From NCBI GenBank assembly GCA_017437145.1, contig JAFSBT010000003.1, positions 310,001-374,000 on the forward strand: a DNA stretch of 64,000 nt. The letters run 5' to 3'. The notes under the pieces are model-generated. The model did no database searches, was not told where the DNA came from, and saw only the letters and a program-made list of their open reading frames with translations. This stretch comes from Clostridia bacterium (lineage in GTDB: Bacteria > Bacillota > Clostridia > TANB77 > CAG-508). Positions 27,787 through 35,137 of the stretch are shown here, in pieces; positions within the stretch are counted from its first letter, which is position 1, and each line of letters starts with the position of its first letter. A program made the translations under genes and the position numbers.

Positions 27787-27928
27787 AAGTATCACCTCTT
27801 ATGAATTTATTTTAGCATAAATTTAATTTCAAAACTATACTTTTTTAATAATTGGTATTTTTTTGAAAGTAAATGGTAAAAAAGGTGTTTTTTTTGGATA
27901 ATAATAATTGTTTTAGTATGTCTTTGAA

Positions 27929-27955
27929 GCACGGACGACCAATGGTCGCCCCTAC
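27929..27955. repeat. Palindromic intergenic repeat, canonical copy
   Basis: GCACGGACGACCAATGGTCG followed by CCCCTAC. This is the uninterrupted form of the copy split at 4.65 kb. Confidence 0.85.
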
Positions 27956-27964
27956 AAAAAATAT

Positions 27965-28318
27965 TTATGTTCTTTCTATATCCTCAATTAACTCCTTACA
28001 ATTTTTCCATTTTAAAAAGTGTACTTCTTTATATTCTTTAGTTAAATTTTCCATTATTTTTCCTGTTTCATCCTTAGAATTTAAATCAGTAAATATTATA
28101 TTGTTTATGTAATCTTCATTATTACATATAATCTTAAATAATAATGAACGTATAAATCCTTCTATTTTATTCTCTTCATCTTTAGCTGCTACAATTATAT
28201 ATATCCCATTAGATTTAAGTTTTGTACATACACATAAATAATAAATTTCTTTTATTATTTCAATTAATCCATACATTGCTAAAACCCAAAAAACTCCACT
28301 AAAAAAAAAGTTAATCAT
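27965..28318 (-). CDS. Hypothetical protein with one membrane helix, downstream of metK
   Basis: The 117-residue protein has an N-terminal membrane helix (residues 3-28) and a small cytoplasmic alpha/beta domain with VAAKDEENKIEGFIRSLL and FTDLNSKDETGKIMENL. These two segments recall the nucleotide-sugar pocket of GT2 glycosyltransferases, but the protein is far too short for one. It starts 60 bases after the metK stop. Its GAGGAGG site lies in the loop of a hairpin whose right arm contains the ATG. Confidence 0.6.
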   Translation of the reverse strand: MINFFFSGVFWVLAMYGLIEIIKEIYYLCVCTKLKSNGIYIIVAAKDEENKIEGFIRSLLFKIICNNEDYINNIIFTDLNSKDETGKIMENLTKEYKEVHFLKWKNCKELIEDIERT

Positions 28319-28355
28319 ATTTCCTCCTCTTTCAAAGTATTATATGATTAACTTT
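28303..28355 (-). terminator. Hairpin enclosing the start of the gene after metK
   Basis: AAAAAGTTAATCATA and TATGATTAACTTTTT are perfect arms; the loop holds the GAGGAGG site, and the T run is also the codons for Phe-Phe-Phe. It can act as the metK terminator. Confidence 0.65.
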
Positions 28356-28377
28356 TTATTAGTGTCACTAGTAATAA

Positions 28378-29487
28378 TTAAAATTTAATTGTCTCTTCCC
28401 ATGGTAAATATGGTTTTCCAAAATGTCCATAATTTGTAGTTTTTGTATATATTGGTTCTTTTAATTTTAAATATTCTATAATTCCGTTCGGTGTTAAATT
28501 AAATTGATTTTTTATTTTTTCTACTATTTCATCTTCTGAAATTGTATTTGTTCCAAAGGTGTCTATATATACAGAAAGTGGTTCTGTCATACCTATTGCA
28601 TAAGCTAATTGTAATTCGCATCTTTTTGCATATCCATTTGCTACAACATTTTTTGCAATATGTCTTAACATGTATGCTGCTGACCTATCTACTTTACTCG
28701 CATCTTTACCTGAAAAAGCTCCTCCACCATGTTTTGCATATCCACCATAAGTATCTACTATAATTTTTCTTCCTGTTAATCCAGTATCTCCTAAAGGTCC
28801 ACCTATAACAAATCTTCCTGTAGGATTTACATAGATTTTTGTGTTTTCATCTATATATTTTGAATCAATAACTTCATTTATTACTTTTTCTTTTATTTCT
28901 TGTTTTAACTCTTCTAAATCTTTATCTGCATCATGTTGATTTGATATTAAAATTGTTTCAATTCTTTTTGGAACATCATTTTCATATTCAACAGTTACTT
29001 GTGTTTTCCCATCTGGTCTTATTCCTTTTATTATTCCATTTTTTCTAACTTCTGTTAATCTTTTTGCTAACATATGTGCCATATCAATTGCAAATGGCAT
29101 TAAGCTTTTTGTTTCATCACAAGCATAACCAAACATTATACCTTGGTCTCCTGCTCCACCTATATCAACTCCCATTGCAATATCAGAACTTTGTTTTGTA
29201 ATATTTGTTTCAATCTTACATGTTCTATAATCTATATCAATATTTTCATTGTCATATCCAACTTCATTTAAAACATTTCTTGCAATTTGTTCTGCATCAA
29301 AGTTAGCATTTGTTGTAACTTGTCCAGCTATAGTAATTAAATTTTTTGAAGCAAATGTTTCTACTGCGACTCTTGATTCTTTATCTTGTTTTAAACATTC
29401 ATCTAATATACTATCTGAAATTAAATCACATAATTTATCTGGATGTCCTTCTGTTACACTTTCTGATGTGAATAAATATTTTTTCAT
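28378..29487 (-). CDS. metK: S-adenosylmethionine synthetase
   Basis: MetK makes S-adenosylmethionine from methionine and ATP. From the ATG following GAAGGAATAATA the protein has 369 residues, slightly below the usual 380-400. It contains TSESVTEGHPDKLCD, GAGDQGIMFGYACDET, NPTGRFVIGGPLGDTGLTGR, YGGYAKHGGGAFSGKD and KVDRSAAYMLRHIAKN, the full set of substrate and metal/potassium motifs. I see no SAM-I type riboswitch in front of it. It supplies SAM for nrdG, rlmN and the methyltransferases in this window. Confidence 0.97.
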   Translation of the reverse strand: MKKYLFTSESVTEGHPDKLCDLISDSILDECLKQDKESRVAVETFASKNLITIAGQVTTNANFDAEQIARNVLNEVGYDNENIDIDYRTCKIETNITKQSSDIAMGVDIGGAGDQGIMFGYACDETKSLMPFAIDMAHMLAKRLTEVRKNGIIKGIRPDGKTQVTVEYENDVPKRIETILISNQHDADKDLEELKQEIKEKVINEVIDSKYIDENTKIYVNPTGRFVIGGPLGDTGLTGRKIIVDTYGGYAKHGGGAFSGKDASKVDRSAAYMLRHIAKNVVANGYAKRCELQLAYAIGMTEPLSVYIDTFGTNTISEDEIVEKIKNQFNLTPNGIIEYLKLKEPIYTKTTNYGHFGKPYLPWEETIKF

Positions 29488-29520
29488 TATTATTCCTTCT
29501 TTCATTATTTATTGTCTCAT

Positions 29521-29549
29521 ATTATATAATATTGTAGAAATAAAAACAA
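29521..29549 (-). promoter_or_regulatory. Predicted promoter of metK
   Basis: TTGTTT, 17 bases, TATAAT on the minus strand, about 35 bases before the start codon. Confidence 0.65.
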
Positions 29550-29585
29550 GAAAATTCTATGATTTCCTTTATAATTATATAAATC

Positions 29586-29650
29586 AAGCTAAAATATTAA
29601 TTTTTGAAAATGAATTCTCATTTGTCAAAAATTAATTATTTTAGCTTTTT
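29586..29650. repeat. Long inverted repeat upstream of metK
   Basis: AAGCTAAAATATTAATTTTTG and its inverted partner CAAAAATTAATTATTTTAGC flank a 20-base loop, with a T-rich tail on the plus strand. It may be a terminator or a mobile remnant. Confidence 0.6.
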
Positions 29651-29654
29651 AATT

Positions 29655-29685
29655 TTTACTGAAAATTCATTGAATTTTCAGTAAA
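29655..29685. repeat. Perfect 31-base palindrome
   Basis: TTTACTGAAAATTCA, a central T, and its exact inverse TGAATTTTCAGTAAA. It could be an operator or part of the element beside it. Confidence 0.7.
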
Positions 29686-29866
29686 TCGAAATAGTATTTA
29701 CATTATTTTAATTAAGTACTCGAATATTTATTATTACATTATTTCTTTTTTATGTTTATTCAGAATATTCAACTTGCACATGGAAGTATTAATTCCAATA
29801 TTTTTACTGAACTATACCCTAAATAATTAACATGTAAAATTTTTTTCAAAAATTGCTTAAAATTGC

Positions 29867-29895
29867 TTGTAATGTAAAAAAATATATGTTAAACT
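29867..29895 (+). promoter_or_regulatory. Predicted promoter of rpmB
   Basis: TTGTAA, 17 bases, TAAACT, about 45 bases before the start codon. Confidence 0.55.
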
Positions 29896-29938
29896 ATTAG
29901 ATAGTCAGTTTATTTTTCGTTTAGGAGGTGCTAATAAA

Positions 29939-30136
29939 ATGGCAAAATGTGAAATTTGTGATAAATCTGTAAACTATGGTAATCAACTTAGCATAACTCG
30001 TTCACATATAAGCAAAAGAACTTCAAGAACTTTTAAACCAAATTTAAGAACAGTAAAAACTATTATAGATGGTCAACCAAAAAAAATAAAAGTTTGTGCT
30101 AAATGCCTACGTGCAGGTAAAGTAACAAAAGCATAA
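29939..30136 (+). CDS. rpmB: 50S ribosomal protein L28
   Basis: This 65-residue large-subunit protein has the L28 core (YGNQLSITRSHISKRTSRTF, then PNLRTVK). It carries both zinc-ribbon Cys pairs, CEIC at the start and CAKC near the end, so it is the zinc-binding C+ form. The start follows TAGGAGGTG. A compact terminator follows at once. Confidence 0.97.
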   Translation: MAKCEICDKSVNYGNQLSITRSHISKRTSRTFKPNLRTVKTIIDGQPKKIKVCAKCLRAGKVTKA

Positions 30137-30142
30137 TAAAAA

Positions 30143-30170
30143 AATAGGTGTTACACCTATTTTTTTATTA
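30143..30170 (+). terminator. Terminator after rpmB
   Basis: AAAAAATAGGTGT and ACACCTATTTTTTT make a hairpin with T run. It can also serve the convergent spoVM gene. Confidence 0.9.
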
Positions 30171-30178
30171 TGTAAAAA

Positions 30179-30250
30179 TTATTTTACACCAAATATTAAT
30201 TTTATAAAACCTCTCAAGAATTTAGGAACTTTTTTTACAACTATTGTCAT
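30179..30250 (-). CDS. spoVM: Stage V sporulation protein M-like micropeptide
   Basis: A 23-codon open frame after AAAGGAGAG encodes MTIVVKKVPKFLRGFIKLIF plus GVK. It matches the SpoVM pattern, in which an amphipathic helix with the K-x-PKFL-x-G core binds the convex forespore membrane and recruits the SpoIVA coat layer (family knowledge). The Bacillus protein has 26 residues. The gene is convergent with rpmB, a common clostridial neighbour arrangement. The identification rests on the PKFLRG core and size and is fairly strong for such a short gene. Confidence 0.85.
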   Translation of the reverse strand: MTIVVKKVPKFLRGFIKLIFGVK

Positions 30251-30304
30251 ATTTACCACACTCTCCTTTATTGTTTGATTCATTTTATAAATAGAAATTT
30301 TTGT

Positions 30305-30454
30305 TCAACAGCATAACCATGCTAAACCTACGCATACTACTACACTTCCAATTATAAAAAGCCAACCAGATAATGGAAGTAAAATTACTAATAAAATACC
30401 AATTCCAAATCCTATTAAGCATATAGCTAATGTTTTTTTAAATAAGTTTAGCAT
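30305..30454 (-). CDS. Small membrane protein, 49 residues
   Basis: An open frame reading MLNLFKKTLAICLIGFGIGI and ending GLAWLCC, with two hydrophobic stretches forming a helical hairpin. The binding site GTAGGGAAC is weak, and it lies upstream of spoVM in the same direction. I do not recognise the family; coding is supported by the clean hydrophobic pattern and the position. Confidence 0.5.
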   Translation of the reverse strand: MLNLFKKTLAICLIGFGIGILLVILLPLSGWLFIIGSVVVCVGLAWLCC

Positions 30455-30525
30455 AATAAACTGTTCCCTACTTTCTTTTAAATCTTACTATAATATATTA
30501 AAATTTTAGAAAAAAGGTGATTATT

Positions 30526-31170
30526 ATGAAAACTAATAAAGAACATATTGAAATAATTGAACAATTAAAAAAAGTATATCCAGATGCTAAATGTAGTTTA
30601 GACTTTACTACTCCATTTGAATTAGGAATTAGTGTTATGCTTTCTGCTCAATGTACAGATGCAAGAGTTAATATTGTAACATCATCTCTTTTTAAGAAAT
30701 ATAACACTCCTATCGATTTTGTAAATATTGATTTAGATGAATTAGAAAAATTGATATTCCCATGTGGTTTTTATAAAGTAAAAGCAAAAAATATAAAAGC
30801 TTATGCAGAAAAAATTTTGAATGAATTTAATGGTGAATTGCCTTCTGATATAGACAAACTAATGACACTTCCTGGCATTGGAAGAAAAAGTGCTAATGTT
30901 ATTATGCTTGAAGCTTTTAATAATCCATTAGGAATTGCTGTAGATACACATGCTAAAAGAATTAGTAATAGATTAGGTTTATCTTCTGAAAAAGACCCAC
31001 TTAAAATTGAACAAGATTTATTAAAATTATATCCAAAAAAATATTATAAAGATATAAATCATTTGTTAGTATGGCATGGTCGAAACACGTGCACTGCTAG
31101 GAATCCTAAATGTGACTTGTGCCCTTTATCTTCTTTTTGTTCTTTTTACATTGACAAACAAAATATTTAA
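30526..31170 (+). CDS. nth: Endonuclease III
   Basis: Endonuclease III is a bifunctional DNA glycosylase/AP lyase that removes oxidised pyrimidines. The start is the ATG after AAAGGTGATTATT (214 residues). It shows SAQCTDARVN, the helix-hairpin-helix LPGIGRKSANVIM with the catalytic Lys, the Asp in IAVDTHAKRISNRLGL, and the C-terminal 4Fe-4S ligands C-x6-C-x2-C-x5-C in CTARNPKCDLCPLSSFC. Confidence 0.96.
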   Translation: MKTNKEHIEIIEQLKKVYPDAKCSLDFTTPFELGISVMLSAQCTDARVNIVTSSLFKKYNTPIDFVNIDLDELEKLIFPCGFYKVKAKNIKAYAEKILNEFNGELPSDIDKLMTLPGIGRKSANVIMLEAFNNPLGIAVDTHAKRISNRLGLSSEKDPLKIEQDLLKLYPKKYYKDINHLLVWHGRNTCTARNPKCDLCPLSSFCSFYIDKQNI

Positions 31171-31218
31171 TTATATATTTGAAGTATATTAAATATTTTA
31201 CTTAAGGAAGGTGTTTTT

Positions 31219-32541
31219 ATGTTAAAATCTAAATTGAAATTATTTTTATTCTTATTTTCCATTTTAATTATATTAAATTCTATTGTATTTGCAACCGATA
31301 TTTCTACAGCTGAAACCAATATCACAAACAATGGTGATATTTATATAGAAAATAAAGAATCCACTGAAATTACAAAAATGATTTTAGGAAACGCCTTTAT
31401 TTCAACGAAAGATTTTGTGCTTTCTCCTTATGAAGAAGGCGGAATAATCACTGGAGATTTATTTATTATATCAGATAATGTTACTTTGAAATCTGATGTA
31501 ACATATACAGATGATAACAAAGTCGAAACAGTAAATATATCTTCAAAAATATTTGGTAATGCTTTTATAATTACGGATAAATTTGTATTAGAACCTGGTT
31601 CTTCTATCGAAGGAGACTTATATATTATAGCCAAAGAAGTAGAAATTGGACAAAGTGCTGTAATTTATGGAAATGCATTTATTTCTTCTGATAAGGTTAA
31701 TTTATCTGGTCAAATTGCTGGAAATACATATGTAACTTCTGAAGAATTTACTATGACATATAATGGACTTATTCTTCAAGATTTATATTTAGCATCACAA
31801 AGAGCTAATTTATCTGGTATAATCAGAAGAAGTGCTTTTTTAGAATCAAATGATATTATTACAAATTCTGATTTTATAGTATATAGTAATTTAAATGCAG
31901 AGTCAAAATCAATTGAATTATCTGGAGAAGTAAAAGAAAATGCTAAATTAGTAGGAAAAAATATAAAATTTGGTTCTAATGCTTCTATACTTGGTAATTT
32001 AGATTATTCTACAAAAAATGAATTAGATATATCTGCTGAAATAGTTTCTGGCGAAACTAACTTTTCAAAATTAAGTAGTTTTAATTTTGAAAAAATACTT
32101 TCTAAAATAATTGTTTTTGCTAGTTTAGTTATTTATTGTATTGTTTTTTACTTAATTGTAAAAAAATTCTTTAATAACTTTATGGACAAACTATCAAACT
32201 TTAAAGTTTTAGATATTTTAAAATTCTTAGGATTAGGCATTTTAACTTTTGTAGTTTTACCTTTAATAATCGCCTTATTATTATTTATTAGAGTAGGCTC
32301 GTTACTTGCATTTATAATTTTAGCAATTTATATATTACTTTTAAGTTTATCTATCCCTACTTTTATAACTGGATTGTCAGAATTTATAAATTCTAAATTC
32401 GGCAAAATTCCTAGTTGGTTATATGTGATTATTCTTTCTGGAATTTTGTATGGATTAAGTTTTATTCCTTATGCAGGCTCAATAATTGTTTTATTAGGAA
32501 TAATATTAGGAATTGGAATGATTATAAAAAAATTAAAATAA
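31219..32541 (+). CDS. Bactofilin-like repeat protein with membrane-anchored C-terminus
   Basis: Residues 1-25 form a signal peptide. Residues 50-275 are a series of short beta-strand repeats (GNAFISTKDFVLSP, GDLFIISDNVTLKS, GNAFIITDKFVLEP, GDLYIIAKEVEIG, GNTYVTSEEFTM), a right-handed beta-solenoid pattern like bactofilins. Four or more membrane helices fill residues 290-440. The polymer-forming solenoid would therefore lie outside the membrane, unlike classical cytoplasmic bactofilins. The start follows AAGGAAGGTG. The length is 440 residues and the function is unknown. Confidence 0.75.
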   Translation: MLKSKLKLFLFLFSILIILNSIVFATDISTAETNITNNGDIYIENKESTEITKMILGNAFISTKDFVLSPYEEGGIITGDLFIISDNVTLKSDVTYTDDNKVETVNISSKIFGNAFIITDKFVLEPGSSIEGDLYIIAKEVEIGQSAVIYGNAFISSDKVNLSGQIAGNTYVTSEEFTMTYNGLILQDLYLASQRANLSGIIRRSAFLESNDIITNSDFIVYSNLNAESKSIELSGEVKENAKLVGKNIKFGSNASILGNLDYSTKNELDISAEIVSGETNFSKLSSFNFEKILSKIIVFASLVIYCIVFYLIVKKFFNNFMDKLSNFKVLDILKFLGLGILTFVVLPLIIALLLFIRVGSLLAFIILAIYILLLSLSIPTFITGLSEFINSKFGKIPSWLYVIILSGILYGLSFIPYAGSIIVLLGIILGIGMIIKKLK

Positions 32542-32543
32542 AT

Positions 32544-32572
32544 TGTAGGGGCGACGTCCTCGACGACCCGTA
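32544..32572. repeat. Palindromic intergenic repeat, variant type
   Basis: TGTAGGGGCGACGTCCTCGA followed by CGACCCGTA, directly after the bactofilin-like gene; similar to 11053-11082. Confidence 0.8.
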
Positions 32573-32611
32573 AAACATCAACGAAAAAGTAGAACTTTAG
32601 TATTACATAAA

Positions 32612-32646
32612 AAAGCGTTGCCCATAATAAATATGGTCAACGCTTT
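32612..32646 (-). terminator. Terminator of the paralog-pair cassette
   Basis: AAAAGCGTTG and CAACGCTTTT pair; on the minus strand a T run follows. Confidence 0.85.
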
Positions 32647-32656
32647 TGCTTTAGGT

Positions 32657-33370
32657 TTACTTAACCTTATATTCCGCTGGAATATTGAGGTCCTTGAAAC
32701 TTTTAAGTGAATATAAAACTCGGTAAATTTCGCATTTACTTCCTAATTGCTTTTGAATTGTTTGCAAAACCCATGTTGAGTTCTTTACACTTGTTTTTTC
32801 AGCTCTTACAGTTAAATCTTTCGAAGTTGCCAAACTTTTCGTAAGACGTTCCTTTTCATCAGGAGTATTAGTGATTATCTCCTCTTCTCCATCAGATACA
32901 ATAGTAGAATAGTATTTTTCATCATCATTAAAAATCATATATCCCTGATAGATTTTATTTGGATTTAATCTATTTATTTTGCTTATGCCATACTCCATTA
33001 AAAAGTTTTGTAATGCCTCATTTCGGAAATAAACATACCTTTTTTGAATTGATCCACCAGAAAGTCCTATTGTACCATTTTTTATACTTTCACCTTTGGG
33101 CACTACATAACAATGCTTAAGACGAATTGAAGGCTCCATACCTTTTTTATACCTTAACCAAGATGAACCTTTTTTATCGATAACATAGTACATTTTATGT
33201 TCAATATCATTTTCATCTTTTTGAATCGCTTGGCATTTTATTCTACCATTAGGTGTAATAAAAGCTTCCCATCCATTGCCACGGACATAATTTTCAGAAA
33301 ATTCTTCAACCTTTATACTGTTTGTTTGAACAAATTTTCCTTCTTTTATAGTTATTTCTAAAACTGCCAT
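32657..33370 (-). CDS. Unknown protein, second member of a tandem paralog pair
   Basis: This 237-residue soluble protein shares its layout with the gene upstream: an opening LEITIKEGKF, a RGNGWEAFITPNGRIKCQA box, NGTIGLSGGSIQKRYVYFRN, LNPNKIYQGYMIF, and a final STWVLQTI...EYKVK. It has no signal or membrane segment. I do not recognise the family. Composition is somewhat richer in G+C than the native genes. It follows its paralog by 20 bases with an AAGGAG site. Confidence 0.7.
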   Translation of the reverse strand: MAVLEITIKEGKFVQTNSIKVEEFSENYVRGNGWEAFITPNGRIKCQAIQKDENDIEHKMYYVIDKKGSSWLRYKKGMEPSIRLKHCYVVPKGESIKNGTIGLSGGSIQKRYVYFRNEALQNFLMEYGISKINRLNPNKIYQGYMIFNDDEKYYSTIVSDGEEEIITNTPDEKERLTKSLATSKDLTVRAEKTSVKNSTWVLQTIQKQLGSKCEIYRVLYSLKSFKDLNIPAEYKVK

Positions 33371-33390
33371 ATAAATTACTCCTTATAATA

Positions 33391-34122
33391 TTAAATCACT
33401 TTGTAATTATCAGGGATTTCAATTTGGGTATAATTTTCCTTAGAATATAAAATACGGTATTCTGTTACTTTATCTTCATTCCAGGTTTTAACGTGTTTTA
33501 TAACCCATGTAGCATCTTTTACCTCGAACATTTCTTCCAATTCAAATGCATTGCAATTTGGAAATCTCTCCTTAAGTTCTTCCGTGTTACCCCAAACTTC
33601 ACCTATTTTTTCTTTGGTTCCATCTGTAATTATCTCACAAAATGTTCCAATATCAGGTATAACATCTCCTGAAGTCTCAAGATTATTGCAATGTGCATTT
33701 CTGACAGAATATATCGTATTAGGGTCTAATTTTTTTATTCCGCCATTTATGCCATATTTGTTTTGGAAGTCTTGCAGTCCCACACTTCTGAAAAATGCAA
33801 CTCTTTTAGTAATGGGACCATCCGAAAGGAAAATAGTTCCGTTTTCAAGACCTTTTTTCCTATCCGTTATGTATCCTTCTTTCAATACTTTTGTTACTTT
33901 ATCTACTTCAATGTAAGTAATTGTAAAGTAACCTGCTGTGGTTATGGTGTAGTGAATTATTTTATCTTCCTCAACAGTCCGACAGAAGATTCTACCACTT
34001 CTTTCAATGTAACATTCCCAGCCATTTCCTTTTACAGTATAATTTTTGAATTCTGTTACATTTAAACCATTTGTACCTGTAAAGCAGCCATTTTTCAAAG
34101 TTATTTCTAAAAAACTTCTCAT
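33391..34122 (-). CDS. Unknown protein, first member of a tandem paralog pair
   Basis: The 243-residue product parallels its neighbour: LEITLKNGCFTGTNG, VKGNGWECYIERSGRIFCRT, NGTIFLSDGPITKRVAFFRS, LDPNTIYSVRN, ATWVIKHV and EYRILYSKENY. Codon 48 is CGG read as Arg in FCRTVEED; reading it as a +1 shift would truncate the protein. The start follows AAGGAAG. The pair is a self-contained unit with its own promoter and terminator at the place where rsgA often lies in related genomes, between PrkC/rpe and other genes. The function is unknown. Confidence 0.7.
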   Translation of the reverse strand: MRSFLEITLKNGCFTGTNGLNVTEFKNYTVKGNGWECYIERSGRIFCRTVEEDKIIHYTITTAGYFTITYIEVDKVTKVLKEGYITDRKKGLENGTIFLSDGPITKRVAFFRSVGLQDFQNKYGINGGIKKLDPNTIYSVRNAHCNNLETSGDVIPDIGTFCEIITDGTKEKIGEVWGNTEELKERFPNCNAFELEEMFEVKDATWVIKHVKTWNEDKVTEYRILYSKENYTQIEIPDNYKVI

Positions 34123-34301
34123 AACTTCCTTTCCCTAGGCCAACGCTTAAAATTGGCTTTCGTTCCCAAAACATAAAGATTGGCAAATTCTTTATATTTC
34201 TTGCTCTGTTAGCGGGGCTCCATTTTAATATTATTTTTTCTGCAACATTAAAAAGAGGTGTCATAACAGTTTCTTAGAAAAAATGTTAAGTAAACCTATG
34301 A

Positions 34302-34319
34302 GATAACCAAATGGTCATC
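34302..34319. promoter_or_regulatory. Near-perfect palindrome in the leader of the paralog pair
   Basis: GATAACCAAATGGTCATC, with one mismatched pair, lies just past the predicted start point on the minus strand; it is a candidate operator. Confidence 0.4.
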
Positions 34320-34350
34320 TTTTTTTCAATGTGCAATTAAGCGTGTTAAC

Positions 34351-34379
34351 ATAATAACATATTTTTAAGAAAAATGCAA
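34351..34379 (-). promoter_or_regulatory. Predicted promoter of the paralog-pair cassette
   Basis: TTGCAT, 17 bases, TATTAT on the minus strand. Confidence 0.6.
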
Positions 34380-34408
34380 ATATTTATGTGAGAATTTGGA
34401 ATAAAAAA

Positions 34409-34434
34409 ACGGACGACCAATGGTCGCCCCTACA
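34409..34434. repeat. Palindromic intergenic repeat, canonical copy
   Basis: ACGGACGACCAATGGTCGCC followed by CCTACA. Confidence 0.85.
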
Positions 34435-34450
34435 TCTTTTGCAATTAATT

Positions 34451-35110
34451 TTATGCCTTCATTTCTTCAATTGCTTTTTTGAAATCATCTGCAGAAATAA
34501 TTGCACTTCCTGAAACTAGTATATCAGCTCCTGCTTCTTTTACTAAATTTGCAGTTTCTTTATTTACTCCTCCATCAACTTCAATATATGTATCTAAATT
34601 ATTTTCTTTTAAATATGCTTTTAATTCTTTTACTTTTTCTACTGTTTCTGGAATTAGCTTTTGTCCACCTTTTCCAGGTTCAACAGTCATTATAAGTACC
34701 ATATGCAGAAGTGGTAAAAACTTCTTTATTTTTTCAATACTTGTTTTTGGTTTTATTGATATTGCAGGTTTTATATTATTTTCTTTAATATAATTAATAA
34801 ATTTAATTACTTCTTCATCATCCTTACATGCTTCATAATGAAATGTAATTATATTTGGATTAAATGGTATATATTTATCTATATTTGATTGAATATCCTC
34901 AACCATAAAATGTACATCTAATGGTATATTAGAAATTTGTTTTATTGTATTTGTATATTCAAACATTATTTCTTCAGTATTCTTTTCTACAAATTTGCCA
35001 TCCATTATATCTATATGATAATAATCTGTTCCTGCAACTTCTAAATCATAAAATGTTTTTGTTGCATTTTCTTTTTCCACAGTTAAAATTGAAGTTGAAA
35101 TTTCTGCCAT
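34451..35110 (-). CDS. rpe: Ribulose-phosphate 3-epimerase
   Basis: Rpe interconverts ribulose-5-phosphate and xylulose-5-phosphate. The 219-residue TIM barrel has the metal and catalytic motifs DYYHIDIMDGKFV, LDVHFMVEDI, the mobile loop VEPGKGGQ (usually NPGFGGQ), and YIEVDGGVNKETA. It begins SILTVEKENA. It ends the run that includes the PrkC kinase, a common clostridial arrangement. Confidence 0.94.
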   Translation of the reverse strand: MAEISTSILTVEKENATKTFYDLEVAGTDYYHIDIMDGKFVEKNTEEIMFEYTNTIKQISNIPLDVHFMVEDIQSNIDKYIPFNPNIITFHYEACKDDEEVIKFINYIKENNIKPAISIKPKTSIEKIKKFLPLLHMVLIMTVEPGKGGQKLIPETVEKVKELKAYLKENNLDTYIEVDGGVNKETANLVKEAGADILVSGSAIISADDFKKAIEEMKA

Positions 35111-35137
35111 TTTAATTACTCCTTTTATTATTATATT

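Larger units (their letters stand above)
29488..29938. other. Divergent intergenic region between metK and rpmB
   Basis: It carries the metK promoter, a long inverted repeat (29586-29650), a perfect 31-base palindrome (29655-29685) and the rpmB promoter. I find no gene or known riboswitch motif in it. Confidence 0.5.
34123..34450. other. Leader and promoter region of the paralog pair, then repeat
   Basis: It holds the promoter, a leader of about 220 bases with an 18-base palindrome, a weak open frame from 34264 (MTPLFNVAEKIILKW...) without a binding site, and the palindromic repeat beside rpe. Confidence 0.45.

Noticed and set aside
29506..29938. SAM riboswitch in front of metK
   Set aside because: The conserved SAM-I core and kink-turn motifs are not present; only unrelated inverted repeats were seen.
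34004..34264. Gene beginning MTPLFNVAEKIILKW before the paralog pair
   Set aside because: It has no ribosome binding site and its second half overlaps the start of the paralog gene in another frame. It is more likely part of the leader.
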